From assembly GCA_014763545.1 (NCBI GenBank), contig JACXVD010000008.1, forward strand, positions 1 to 64,000: a stretch of DNA of 64,000 nucleotides. The letters run 5' to 3'. Shown one piece after another: positions 15,853 to 25,273 of the stretch. A program made the position numbers and the translations under genes. The notes beneath the pieces were generated by a model that searched no databases, was not told where the DNA came from, and saw only the letters and a program-made list of their open reading frames with translations. Origin of the DNA: Sphingomonadales bacterium (lineage in GTDB: Bacteria; Pseudomonadota; Alphaproteobacteria; Sphingomonadales; Sphingomonadaceae). Position 1 is the stretch's first letter; each line of letters opens with the position of its first letter.

Positions 15853-17823
15853 ATGAATTTGAAGAACTTGTCGATCCTGCTGGCGGCATTGCCCCTTGCT
15901 GCCTGCGCCCATGGGCCCGCAGGCGAGGCGATGGCGGCATGGGCGCCCGAAGAGAGCCAGGCGATTGCGGCCTGGCCGGTGCGATCGCCCACCACCGTGC
16001 AGGATGCTGAGGTCGAAGCGCATATCCGTGCGATCGTTGCAGGCATGACGCTCGAACAGAAGATCGGGCAGATGACCCAGCCCGACATCCGTTACATCAC
16101 GCCGGACCAGGTGCGCGAACATTACATCGGCACCATCCTCAACGGCGGCGGTGCCTGGCCGTCGATGGACAAGCATGCGAGCGTTGCCGATTGGGCGGCG
16201 TTGGCAGATGCCTATGCCCACGCATCGACCAGCACCGACATGCCGGTGCAGATCCCGATCCTGTGGGGCATCGACGCAGTTCACGGGAACAACAATGTCT
16301 ATGGCGCCACGCTGTTTCCGCACAATATCGGGCTTGGCGCGGCGCACGATCCCGAGCTGATCGAACGGATCGGCGCGGCAACCGCGCGATCCGTGCGGGC
16401 AACCGGGATCAGCTGGGCCTTCGCCCCCACGCTTGCGGTCGCCGAAAACCAGCGCTGGGGCCGCGCGTATGAGAGCTATTCGAGCGACCCGGCAGAGGTG
16501 GCGCGCAATGGCGCCGCACTCGTGCGCGGCTTGCAGGGCGACATGGTGGGCGAGGGTGCGGTGCTCGCGACCGCCAAGCACTTCGTCGGCGACGGCGGGA
16601 CCTATCTCGGCATCGACCAGGGAGAGACCCGGACATCTGCCGACTATCTCGCCCGGGTTCACGGGGCGGGGTATTATGCGACGCTCGACGCCCATGTGCA
16701 GTCCGTCATGGTCAGCTATAGCAGCTGGACGATGGATGGCCGCATCCCCTTCGGCAAGATGCACGGCGACAAGGCGCTCGTCACCGGCGTCCTCAAGCAG
16801 TCGCTCGGTTTCGACGGATTGGTCGTATCGGACTGGAATGCCATCGAACAGGTTCCTGGCTGCAGCGTCGATCACTGCCCGCAGGCGATCAATGCCGGGG
16901 TCGATATTTTCATGGTTCCCGAAAAATGGCAGGGCTTCATCGCCAACACCATCGCCGACGTGCGCGAAGGCCGGGTGCCGATGGCACGGATCGACGATGC
17001 CGTGACCCGCATCCTGCGGGTGAAATTCCGCCTTGGCCTGTTCGATCGCCCGACCTCGGCCAGCCGCTATACCGGCGATGCCTCCGCGATCAGCGATCGT
17101 CCGCTCGCGCAGGAGGCGGTGCGCAAGTCGGTCGTCCTGCTGAAGAACGACAACGGCACCCTGCCATTGGCTCCGGGCAAGCGCGTGCTCGTGGTCGGTG
17201 CCGCAGCCGACAGCTTCGCCGACCAGTCGGGCGGGTGGTCGATCACCTGGCAGGGCGACGCGATCGACAATGGCGATTTCCCGAACGGGGAGACGTTGCT
17301 GGCCGGGATGCAGCGCGTGTTCGGATCGGCGAACGTTACCTATTCGCCCGATGCACACGGCGTCGATCCGGCCCGGTTCGACGTGGTCGTCGCCGTGCTC
17401 AGCGAGACACCCCATGCCGAGATGAAGGGCGATGTGCGCTGGCCGGCGCCGCTGTCGCACTCGGCAAGCTATCCTGGCGACGCAGCCCTGCTGGCCCGCG
17501 TGTCGGGCAAGGGCGCGCCGGTTGTGACCGTCCTCTATTCGGGGCGCACGGTCTACACCACCGACCTGCTCAACCAATCCGATGCATTCGTTGCCGCCTT
17601 CCTGCCGGGGACCGAGGCGGGGGCGATGGCGGACCTCATGGCGGGCCGGAATGGGCTCGACTTCAGCGGCCGGCTTTCGTTTGCCTGGCCCAACACGCCG
17701 TGTATCTCGGGCGGGGAACCGGCCGGCGAGGCGCTCTTCCCCCGCAACTACGGCCTGTCCTATCGCGCGGGCAAGAAAACCGGCAAACTGCGCGAGGCCG
17801 AATCCGTGCAGAGCTGCCCGTAG
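15853..17823 (+). CDS. GH3 beta-glucosidase lipoprotein
   Basis: A 656-residue glycoside hydrolase family 3 enzyme. Lipoprotein signal peptide with lipobox LAAC (Cys18), so it is membrane-anchored in the periplasm or outer membrane. The N-terminal TIM barrel has HGNNNVYGATLFPHNIGLGA, AKHFVGDG (Lys242-His243) and the nucleophile Asp327 in VVSDWNA. The C-terminal alpha/beta sandwich begins around LLKNDNGTLPL. Closest in pattern to exo-beta-1,3/1,4/1,6-glucosidases that release glucose from oligosaccharides. Second gene of the sugar-locus operon. Confidence 0.88.
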   Translation: MNLKNLSILLAALPLAACAHGPAGEAMAAWAPEESQAIAAWPVRSPTTVQDAEVEAHIRAIVAGMTLEQKIGQMTQPDIRYITPDQVREHYIGTILNGGGAWPSMDKHASVADWAALADAYAHASTSTDMPVQIPILWGIDAVHGNNNVYGATLFPHNIGLGAAHDPELIERIGAATARSVRATGISWAFAPTLAVAENQRWGRAYESYSSDPAEVARNGAALVRGLQGDMVGEGAVLATAKHFVGDGGTYLGIDQGETRTSADYLARVHGAGYYATLDAHVQSVMVSYSSWTMDGRIPFGKMHGDKALVTGVLKQSLGFDGLVVSDWNAIEQVPGCSVDHCPQAINAGVDIFMVPEKWQGFIANTIADVREGRVPMARIDDAVTRILRVKFRLGLFDRPTSASRYTGDASAISDRPLAQEAVRKSVVLLKNDNGTLPLAPGKRVLVVGAAADSFADQSGGWSITWQGDAIDNGDFPNGETLLAGMQRVFGSANVTYSPDAHGVDPARFDVVVAVLSETPHAEMKGDVRWPAPLSHSASYPGDAALLARVSGKGAPVVTVLYSGRTVYTTDLLNQSDAFVAAFLPGTEAGAMADLMAGRNGLDFSGRLSFAWPNTPCISGGEPAGEALFPRNYGLSYRAGKKTGKLREAESVQSCP

Positions 17824-17842
17824 CGGCCCGGTCGGAGGGGAC

Positions 17843-19345
17843 ATGAAGCATATCAAGCGCATCCTGATCGCAGGTGGCGGGTCCGCCGGCTGGATGACTG
17901 CGGCACTGCTCGCGCGGCTGTTCCAGGGCCTGTACGAAGTGATCCTGGTGGAATCCGAAGAAATCGGGATCATCGGCGTGGGCGAGGCGACCATTCCGGC
18001 AATCAAGAAATATGTCGAGTTGCTCGGTCTCGACGAAAACGAGTTCATGGTGCGCACGCAGGCCAGCTTCAAGCTGGGGATCCAGTTCAACAACTGGTCC
18101 AGCCCCGGCAGTTCCTACATCCACGGGTTCGGGGTGATCGGCCAGGATCTCGAATGGCTGCGCTGCCACCAATATTGGCTCAAGTTGCATGCAGAAGGGC
18201 GCGCGGAAGACTTCTCGAAATATTCGATCAACACTGCGGCCTGCCCGTCCAACAAGTTCATGCGTGCGCGGCCCGACATGGCGGACAGCCCGATCGGGCA
18301 TATTGCCCATGCCTTCCATTTCGACGCGGCGCTGTTCGTGCAGTTCCTCACTGCCTATGCGCAGGAGCGCGGCGTGCGGCGGCGCGAGGGCAAGATCGGA
18401 GCGGTGAACCTGCGCGCCGAGGACGGGTTCGTCGAATCGATCACGATGGAAGATGGCGAAACGATCGCGGCCGACTTTTTCGTCGATTGCACCGGCCTGC
18501 GCGGCCTGATCATCGAGCAGGCCTTGCGGACCGGATACGAGGACTGGCGTCACTGGTTGCCCTGCGACCGGGCGGTGGCGGTGCCCTGCGAGCGGACCGG
18601 GAACTTCACGCCCTACACCAAGTCCACCGCCCATGGCGCGGGCTGGCAATGGCGCATCCCGCTGCAGCATCGCACCGGCAACGGCCATGTCTATTCCAGC
18701 CAGTATATCGACGATGCCGAGGCGGAGCGCATCTTGCTGGCCAATCTCGACGGTGAACAGCGGGCCGACCCCTTTCGCGTCAGCTTCCGCACCGGCAAGC
18801 GCAAGAAATTGTGGAACAAGAACTGCGTTGCCATCGGGCTGTCCAGCGGATTCCTCGAGCCGCTCGAATCGACCTCGATCCACCTTATCCAGTCGGCCGC
18901 GATCCGGCTGGTTCGCCTGTTGCCCGACGCCGGTTTCGATCCTTCCGGTATCGCGGAATTCAATCGCCAGAGCGATTTCGAATACGAGCGCATCCGCGAC
19001 TTCATCATCCTGCATTACAAGGCGACGACCCGCAACGACACGCCGTTCTGGGACTATTGCCGGACCATGGAGGTGCCCGCGACGCTGCAACGCAAGATGG
19101 ATTTGTGGATGGCCAATGGCCGCATCTTCCGTGAAGATGAGGAGCTGTTCGCCGAAGAAAGCTGGATCCAGGTGTTTATCGGCCAAGGCATGATCCCGCA
19201 TGGCCACGATCCGTTGGTCGCCATCAAGAGCGATGCGCAGATCGCGCAATATCTGGGCAACATCGCCGCCGTGATCGACAAATGCGTGTCGGTGATGCCG
19301 ACCCATGCCGACTATGTCGCCAAGACTTGCCCGGCGGAGAGGTAA
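17843..19345 (+). CDS. Flavin-dependent tryptophan halogenase-like protein
   Basis: A 500-residue FAD-dependent protein of the tryptophan halogenase family. The FAD-binding GGGSAG is at residues 11-16 and GEATIP at 47-52. Lys77 in ASFKLGIQF corresponds to the catalytic lysine, Trp-Gln-Trp-Arg-Ile-Pro at 268-273 is the halogenase signature WxWxIP, and Glu342 in EPLES is also conserved. GGAGGGG precedes the start. All active-site residues are present, yet the gene sits between two glycoside hydrolases in a sugar locus. This arrangement is frequent in sphingomonads and Caulobacter, and no halogenated product is known for it. Its true substrate is open. Confidence 0.85.
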   Translation: MKHIKRILIAGGGSAGWMTAALLARLFQGLYEVILVESEEIGIIGVGEATIPAIKKYVELLGLDENEFMVRTQASFKLGIQFNNWSSPGSSYIHGFGVIGQDLEWLRCHQYWLKLHAEGRAEDFSKYSINTAACPSNKFMRARPDMADSPIGHIAHAFHFDAALFVQFLTAYAQERGVRRREGKIGAVNLRAEDGFVESITMEDGETIAADFFVDCTGLRGLIIEQALRTGYEDWRHWLPCDRAVAVPCERTGNFTPYTKSTAHGAGWQWRIPLQHRTGNGHVYSSQYIDDAEAERILLANLDGEQRADPFRVSFRTGKRKKLWNKNCVAIGLSSGFLEPLESTSIHLIQSAAIRLVRLLPDAGFDPSGIAEFNRQSDFEYERIRDFIILHYKATTRNDTPFWDYCRTMEVPATLQRKMDLWMANGRIFREDEELFAEESWIQVFIGQGMIPHGHDPLVAIKSDAQIAQYLGNIAAVIDKCVSVMPTHADYVAKTCPAER

Positions 19346-19349
19346 TCCC

Positions 19350-20798
19350 ATGCGAAGAGCTGTAAGGCAGAGCACGACCATGCTTCTGGCGCTGGTGGTC
19401 GCCAGCTGTGTCGCCACGCCGGTCGACCGGCGCAGCGAACCGGCGCCGGCGGCGGCGATGGTCGCAGTCGCGCAATGGTCGTCCAGCGCCGATGCCAGCC
19501 GCAAGCTCGCGGCCATGCCGTCGCTGCAACTGGTCCCGATGGCTCCTGCGCCCGATGTGGTCACGGTCGAACCGCTGCGGCAATATCAGGCCATGGTCGG
19601 TTTCGGTGCCGCGATGACCGATGCTTCGGCGGATGTGATCATGGGCATGCCCGATGCCGAGGCGCGCGAGGCGTTGTTCGACGAGCTGTTCCTTCCCGAC
19701 CGGCAGGGCTTTGCCTTCATGCGCTTGCCGATCGGGGCGTCCGATTTCTCGCGCGAGCATTACAGTTTCGACGACATGCCTGCGGGCCAGGCGGATCCGG
19801 GGCTGGTGCATTTCTCGATGGCGCAGGCTGCGCCCCAGCTTGCAGCCACACGCGCGGCGAAGGCGCGCAGTCCCGATATGGTGTTGATGGCCACGCCATG
19901 GAGCGCGCCGGGCTGGATGAAAACCTCCGACAGCCTCGTTACCGGGCGCCTGTCACCCGGCCACTATGCCGATTTTGCGGCCTATCTCGCCCGTTATTTG
20001 GCCGAAATGGATCGCACCGGTCTGCCGGTCGACTATCTCTCGATCCAGAACGAGCCGCATTTCGAACCGGGCGATTACCCCGGCATGCGGATGGACCCAG
20101 CCGCGCGCACGGCCTTCGTCGGCGGCCATCTCGGCCCGCTGCTGGCGCGCCAACACCCCGCAACGAAGATACTCGACTGGGACCACAACTGGAACGAGCC
20201 CGACAGTCCGTTGGCGGTGCTGGCCGATCCTGCGGCCAGCAGCCACATCGTCGGGGTTGCCTGGCATTGCTATGCCGGGGATGTCTCCGCGCAGGGCGTG
20301 GTGCACGACGCATTTCCGGAAAAGGACGCGTTCTTTACCGAATGCTCCGGCGGGGAATGGGCGCCGCATTGGGGCGAGACGCTGGGCTGGATGACGGCGA
20401 ACCTCGTGATCGGGGCGACGCGCAACTGGTCGCGCGGGACATTGCTGTGGAACCTGGCGCTCGACGAGAACCATGGCCCGCACAAGGGCGGCTGCGGCGA
20501 TTGCCGCGGCGTGGTGACGATCGACAGCCGCACCGGCGCCGTTACACGCAATGTCGAATATTACGTCCTCGGCCATGCATCGCGCTTTGTCCGGCCGGGT
20601 GCCCGGCGGATCGCCAGCGACGAAATCGGCGATATCGCCAATGTCGCCTGGCAGAACCCCGACGGCGGCCTGGTCCTGCTGGCGTTCAACCACGGCACGC
20701 AAGCTGCCGTGTTCAAGGTGCGCGTCGGCGCGTCTGGTTTCTCCGCGACGATGCCGGCTGGCGAAGTCACGACATTCACCTGGCGATCGCAGGGCTGA
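19350..20798 (+). CDS. GH30 glycosidase lipoprotein (beta-glucosidase / endo-1,6-glucanase type)
   Basis: A 482-residue secreted lipoprotein (lipobox VASC, Cys20). The TIM barrel carries the acid/base Glu235 in SIQNEPHFE and the nucleophile Glu331 in FFTECSGG, preceded by ATPWSAPGWMK, all standard for GH30 subfamilies of glucosylceramidase and endo-beta-1,6-glucanase. A C-terminal beta domain follows (about 410-482). GGAGAGG precedes the start, 5 bp after the halogenase-like gene stop. With GH3 and the receptor it points to a beta-1,6-containing glucan as substrate. Confidence 0.88.
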   Translation: MRRAVRQSTTMLLALVVASCVATPVDRRSEPAPAAAMVAVAQWSSSADASRKLAAMPSLQLVPMAPAPDVVTVEPLRQYQAMVGFGAAMTDASADVIMGMPDAEAREALFDELFLPDRQGFAFMRLPIGASDFSREHYSFDDMPAGQADPGLVHFSMAQAAPQLAATRAAKARSPDMVLMATPWSAPGWMKTSDSLVTGRLSPGHYADFAAYLARYLAEMDRTGLPVDYLSIQNEPHFEPGDYPGMRMDPAARTAFVGGHLGPLLARQHPATKILDWDHNWNEPDSPLAVLADPAASSHIVGVAWHCYAGDVSAQGVVHDAFPEKDAFFTECSGGEWAPHWGETLGWMTANLVIGATRNWSRGTLLWNLALDENHGPHKGGCGDCRGVVTIDSRTGAVTRNVEYYVLGHASRFVRPGARRIASDEIGDIANVAWQNPDGGLVLLAFNHGTQAAVFKVRVGASGFSATMPAGEVTTFTWRSQG

Positions 20799-20826
20799 TC
20801 GCGGGCCGGGGCGAGGGGACGCGAGC

Positions 20827-22110
20827 ATGGACAATCTGCGCCGACTGGGGATTACCTGGGCCTTCGTCTCGGTGACGACGCTGTTCTTCGCGTGGGGCTT
20901 CATCACCTCCAACAACGACCCGCTGATTGTCGCCCTGCGCGCGGTGTTCGACCTCAACTATACCGAAGCGCTCGCGACGCAGCTGGTGTTCTTCCTCGCC
21001 TACGGGCTCATGTCCTTGCCCGCCGCATCGCTCGGCAACCGGCTGGGACCGGTGAATACGATCGTCACCGCGCTGGCGGTGATGATCCTGGGTGCGCTGC
21101 TGGTGCATTTCAGCGTGCGCTTCGACAGCTATGCGCCGATCCTGCTCGCGCTGTTCGTCCTGGCCGTGGGCATTACCACCTTGCAGGTAGCCTCCAATCC
21201 GCTGGCTGCTGCTCTGGGCCCGCAGTCGACCAGCCATTTCCGGCTGACCTTCGCGCAGACATTCAATTCGCTCGGCGTGGTTATCGGGGTGCATTTCGGC
21301 AGCACGATCATGCTGGGGGACAAGGTGATCAACAACGGGCACGGCCCGATTACCGATCCGGTCCAGCGGGCCGAAGCATTGGGCGCGGTCAATCACGCCT
21401 TCACGATCATGGCCGGCTTGCTGGCGGTCCTGCTGATCTTCGTATTGTTGCAGCGCAAGCGGATTGCGGCGGCGGCGGCAGGGATCGGGCCTACCCCGCA
21501 GGCGTCGGTGCTCGATGCACTCCGCTCGCGCTGGGCGCTTTTCGGCGCTTTGGCGATCGGCCTCTATGTCGGCGCGGAGGTGTCGATCGGTTCGATCATG
21601 ATCAACTTCCTGCACCAGCAGAGCATCCTGGGCCTCCCGTTCGAGGAAGGGGGCCGCTACCTCGCCAACCTCTATTGGGGGGGCGCGCTCGCAGGGCGCT
21701 TCATCGGCAGCTTCCTGCTGACCCGGGTCGATGCGCCGCGCCTGTTGGCGGTCGATGCGGCGATTGCCGGTGGCTTGTGCGTGGTGGTGATGTTCGGCAG
21801 CGGCGAACCGGCGGGCTATGCCGCCTTGGCGATCGGGCTGTTCAACTCGATCATGTTCCCGACGATCTTCACCGTCACGCTCGAACGTTCGGGCGCGTCG
21901 CAATCCTCCACTTCGGGCCTGTTGTGCCTTGCGATCGTGGGCGGGGCGTTGCTGCCATTGTTTGTCGGCATGCTGGCCGATTCGGTCGGCCTGTCGGTCG
22001 CGTTCATCATCCCGGCGATCGCCTATCTCGTGATCGCCCTTTTCGCGGGGCGTGCTGCGACTGTCCGACCGGTGGCAGTGGCCGAGGAACCCCCGGTCAC
22101 CATTGCCTGA
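20827..22110 (+). CDS. MFS sugar permease of the FucP/GluP family
   Basis: A 427-residue, 12-helix inner-membrane transporter. The start FFAWGFITSNNDPLI and the motif QVASNPLAAALGP are characteristic of the fucose/glucose-galactose:H+ symporter family. It probably imports the glucose released by the GH3 and GH30 enzymes. Last gene of the plus-strand sugar operon; only 7 bp separate its stop from the convergent esterase gene. Confidence 0.87.
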   Translation: MDNLRRLGITWAFVSVTTLFFAWGFITSNNDPLIVALRAVFDLNYTEALATQLVFFLAYGLMSLPAASLGNRLGPVNTIVTALAVMILGALLVHFSVRFDSYAPILLALFVLAVGITTLQVASNPLAAALGPQSTSHFRLTFAQTFNSLGVVIGVHFGSTIMLGDKVINNGHGPITDPVQRAEALGAVNHAFTIMAGLLAVLLIFVLLQRKRIAAAAAGIGPTPQASVLDALRSRWALFGALAIGLYVGAEVSIGSIMINFLHQQSILGLPFEEGGRYLANLYWGGALAGRFIGSFLLTRVDAPRLLAVDAAIAGGLCVVVMFGSGEPAGYAALAIGLFNSIMFPTIFTVTLERSGASQSSTSGLLCLAIVGGALLPLFVGMLADSVGLSVAFIIPAIAYLVIALFAGRAATVRPVAVAEEPPVTIA

Positions 22111-22117
22111 GCGCTCC

Positions 22118-22843
22118 CTAACGCCCGCAGTCCGGAGCCTTCGAAGTGCGGGCGTGGGCGAGCGTGTGTGCAATGGTCTTGGTCCAGATCGCGTAACCCG
22201 CCCGGTTCATGTGCAGGCGATCGCCGATATAGATTTCGGGGCGCGGCGCGCCGTCTTTCAACATCGGCGTTGCAACGTCGATATAGACGAGATCCGCCCG
22301 CCGTGCCGCCAGCGCGGCGACCATCGCGTTGAAGCTGCGCTGGGCATCGAATTGGTGCCAACGGGCAATCGACGGCTTGGCCGAGACGAAGAACACCGGC
22401 GTCGCGCCGAGCGCTTCCTGCTTGCGAACCATGAATTCTTCGAAGGCGGCGAAGGTCTGTTCGGGCGAAAGGCCTGCGTCGATATCGTTCTCGCCAGCGT
22501 AGAACACGATGCGCCGCGGAGTGTAGGGCGCGACGACGCGATCGAAATAATGGTTCACATCGCCGATCGTCGCGCCGCCGAAGCCGCGCTTGACCAGCGG
22601 CATGTGCATATCGTCCTTGAGCCCGAACCAGAAGCGGATGCTCGAACTGCCGACGAACAGCGTGGCGCAGTGCGGCGGCGGCGCGGATTCGTCCTCGACG
22701 CCGAAGACATGGATTTCGTCGGCGAAGGGCGCTGGCGTGGCATCTGCGCGGGCAGGATGCGGGGCCAGTGTGACACCCGCGCCGAATGCGAGGCAAAGGG
22801 CAAGGCCGATGCCCCGCAAATAGTGTGTCTTGTCGCCGTTCAT
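22118..22843 (-). CDS. Secreted SGNH/GDSL hydrolase
   Basis: A 241-residue protein with an N-terminal signal peptide (cleavage near ARADA). SGNH blocks are visible: VGSSSIRFW (block I, nucleophile Ser67), GFGGATIGDV (block II), YAGENDI (block III, Gly/Asn) and DRLHMN near the C-terminus (block V, Asp/His). Such enzymes often remove acetyl groups from polysaccharides, which would fit the neighbouring glucan locus. It starts 4 bp after the broken glycerol-3-phosphate dehydrogenase frame, so the two share a transcript. The frame is open far upstream by coincidence. Confidence 0.82.
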   Translation of the reverse strand: MNGDKTHYLRGIGLALCLAFGAGVTLAPHPARADATPAPFADEIHVFGVEDESAPPPHCATLFVGSSSIRFWFGLKDDMHMPLVKRGFGGATIGDVNHYFDRVVAPYTPRRIVFYAGENDIDAGLSPEQTFAAFEEFMVRKQEALGATPVFFVSAKPSIARWHQFDAQRSFNAMVAALAARRADLVYIDVATPMLKDGAPRPEIYIGDRLHMNRAGYAIWTKTIAHTLAHARTSKAPDCGR

Positions 22844-22847
22844 TCTC

Positions 22848-24067
22848 TCACCCCGCTCCCGCCGCAATCTTGCTCGCGACATAAGTGTCCAGTTCGTGCG
22901 CCTGCACTGCGCTGAATCTGAGGCCCAGCTTGCTGCGTCGCCACAATATATCGTCGGCACTGCGCGCCCATTCGCGTGTGACGAGGTGGTCGACCTCGCA
23001 CTGGTACAGCCCGTGGCCGAAATGGCGGCCGAGCGTGGTGAGCGATTGCGCCTTGCCAAGGATCGCGAAGCTCGTGGTGCCGTAGCTGCGCACGTAGCGT
23101 GCGACGATGGTGGGATCGAGAAAGGGGTATGCCGACTGGAGCCGGGCCGCAAGGTCTGCAGCACCGTCGCGCGGGAAATCGCCGCCGGGCAGCGCCGCAC
23201 CGCCGGTCCAGTCGCCGCCGGAAAGGGCCGGGCAGTGCGGCTGCAACTGCTCGACCGCTTCGGCAGCCAGGTGGCGATAGGTGGTGATCTTGCCGCCGAA
23301 GACCGACAACAGCTTCGGCTCATCCCGTTCGCCATCGAGCTCGAAGCGATAGCCTCGAACAGGCGCGGCACGACGATGTGCGAACCGCGCACCAGCCGCA
23401 TGTGCTTGTCGCTCTCCTCGCGCGCGAGGCCGACCACATCGAGCACGCGCGGCCCGGCTGCGTTGACCAGCGTGCGGGCACGGAACTGCGCGCCGCCCGC
23501 GGTGACGTTCCAATGCTCGCCGCAGCGTTCGAGCGCGGTGACTTCGCAGCGGGTGCGGATTTCGGCGCCCCGGTCTGCCGCATCGCGGGCGTTGAGCGCG
23601 ACCAGCCGGGCATCGTCGACCCAGCAATCCGAATAGACGAAGGCGCGGGTGAACTCGGGTTTCAGCGGCGTACCGGCGGGGTGGCGGGGCAGGGCGATGG
23701 TTTCGGTCGCAGGCAGTGCCCGGCGCTTGCCGATATGGTCGTAGAGCCACAGCCCGGTGCGCAGCAGCCAGCGTGGCCGCAGCCCCTGCCGGTAGGGCAG
23801 CACGAAGCGCAGCGGCCAGATGATGTGCGGGGCGATGCCCCACAGCAGCTCGCGCTCGCCCAGCGCCTCGCGCACCAGGGCGAATTCGTAATGTTCGAGA
23901 TAGCGCAAACCGCCATGGATCAGCTTGGTCGAGGCGGAGGAGGTGCCCTGGGCAAGGTCGCCGCGTTCGAACAGGATCACGCTCGCGCCGCGCCCGGCGG
24001 CATCGCGTGCGATCCCTGCGCCGTTCACCCCGCCGCCGATTATCGCGATGTCGAAGATTGCGCTCAC
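22848..24067 (-). pseudogene. glpD: Glycerol-3-phosphate dehydrogenase with internal frameshifting deletion
   Basis: The 5' part, from 24067 to about 23353, encodes a normal FAD-binding start (FDIAIIGGGVNGAGIARDAAGRG, GTSSASTKLIHGGLRYLE) up to GSHIVVPRLFE. The 3' part, in another frame from about 23351 to 22848, encodes RFELDGERDEPKLLSVFGGKITTYR through the C-terminal cap domain. The two halves join directly, skipping roughly 90-95 residues that family members carry between these motifs (about 406 codons remain of about 500). A single-base sequencing error cannot explain the missing stretch. The product cannot be functional as read. Confidence 0.85.
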
Positions 24068-24192
24068 TTACGTGGGTTTAGCGGATGGCGGCGCGCTGTC
24101 ACCAGCGGATCGTCGCAAAGCCGGGTGGTCCGCATCGCGCGGACGCCGCGCGTTGCCATCCCGATCGTTCCGTCGCATAGGATGGCCGGCGA

Positions 24193-25251
24193 ATGGGCCA
24201 GCGGATGGGGAAGGGCACCGGCCTGATGGTGGACAAGCGCAACAGGGTCACTTCGTTCGACGTGGCGGCGCGAGCTGGCGTCAGCCAATCGACCGTTTCG
24301 CGCGCGCTTTCCGGATCGCAGACGATCACCGATGCGACGCGGACGCGGGTGATGGAGGCTGCGCGGGCACTGGGCTATTACGTCGATGAGCGCGCGGCGC
24401 GGCTGCGCCGGGGGCATACCGGCACGCTGGTGACCGTGGTGATCAGCCGCCCGGGCGACGGGCCGCAGCAGATCAACCCGTTCAGCTATGCCTTGCTGGG
24501 CAGTATCTGCAGCGCCGCAGCCCATCACGGATTTGAAGTGCTGGTGCCGCTGCAGGCGGAAGAAGAAAGCCTGTTCGGCCATTATGTCGACCGCAACCAG
24601 GCCGACGGGATGATCGTGATCGGCACCACGGCCAACCAGTCGGCGTGGGATTATTTCCGCAAGATCGGGGAGACCGGCCAGCCGATCGCCTATTGGGGGT
24701 CGCCGCTGGGCGATCTCGACTGGATCAGTTCCGACAATGTGCAGGGCACAAGGCTGGCGGTGCAGCGGCTGGTCGAGGCGGGCTATCGCCGGATTGCCTG
24801 CATCGGTGCGGGCGAGCTGCGCCAGCGGCAGTTCACCGAGCGGGTCGATGCCTATGTCGAGGCGATGGCCGCCGCCGGGCTCGAGCCGATCCTCGTCCCG
24901 GTCGAGCCTGGGCTGGAGCGTGACGAACAGGGCCGCCGCGCGATTGCCGGGATGCTGGCATCGGGCCTGGAGTTCGACGCGGTGTTCGCCGTGTGCGACG
25001 CCATCGCCTTCGGTGCGCTGGACGTATTGCGCGGAGCGGGGATCGCCGTGCCCGGCGAGATCGGGGTCGTCGGGTTCGACGGCCTGCCCGCAGGCGAACT
25101 CGCCAGCCCTCCGCTGACCACCATCGAACCGGATTTTGCAACTGCCGGCACCTTGCTGGTCGAAGCGGTGCTGGGCGAAGGCCGCGGCGACAATCGGCAC
25201 CGCGTGCCGGTGCGCCTGCTCGAACGCGGGAGCGTGCGCTCTCCGGCGTAA
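24193..25251 (+). CDS. LacI-family transcriptional regulator
   Basis: A regulator of 352 residues if the first ATG is used; ATGs at 24205 and 24226 are also possible and leave the HTH intact. The DNA-binding domain reads VTSFDVAARAGVSQSTVSRALSG with hinge VDERAARLRRGHTGTLV. The effector domain has YWGSPLGDLDWISSDN, LVEAGYRRIACI, VCDAIAFGAL and VGFDGLPAGE. It is divergent from the glpD remnant, so it may once have controlled that gene and the adjacent esterase. Its effector is unknown. Confidence 0.8.
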   Translation: MGQRMGKGTGLMVDKRNRVTSFDVAARAGVSQSTVSRALSGSQTITDATRTRVMEAARALGYYVDERAARLRRGHTGTLVTVVISRPGDGPQQINPFSYALLGSICSAAAHHGFEVLVPLQAEEESLFGHYVDRNQADGMIVIGTTANQSAWDYFRKIGETGQPIAYWGSPLGDLDWISSDNVQGTRLAVQRLVEAGYRRIACIGAGELRQRQFTERVDAYVEAMAAAGLEPILVPVEPGLERDEQGRRAIAGMLASGLEFDAVFAVCDAIAFGALDVLRGAGIAVPGEIGVVGFDGLPAGELASPPLTTIEPDFATAGTLLVEAVLGEGRGDNRHRVPVRLLERGSVRSPA

Positions 25252-25273
25252 GTGTCCGGCGCCTGAGTAAACG

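Noticed and set aside
15586-18093. An 835-codon minus-strand frame opposite GH3
   Set aside because: Antisense shadow; the plus strand carries complete receptor, GH3 and halogenase-like proteins with catalytic motifs.
22118-24067. A single 649-codon minus-strand frame
   Set aside because: It joins the glpD N-terminus, out-of-frame sequence and the SGNH esterase by chance. The middle third has no coding character and the esterase has its own start and signal peptide.
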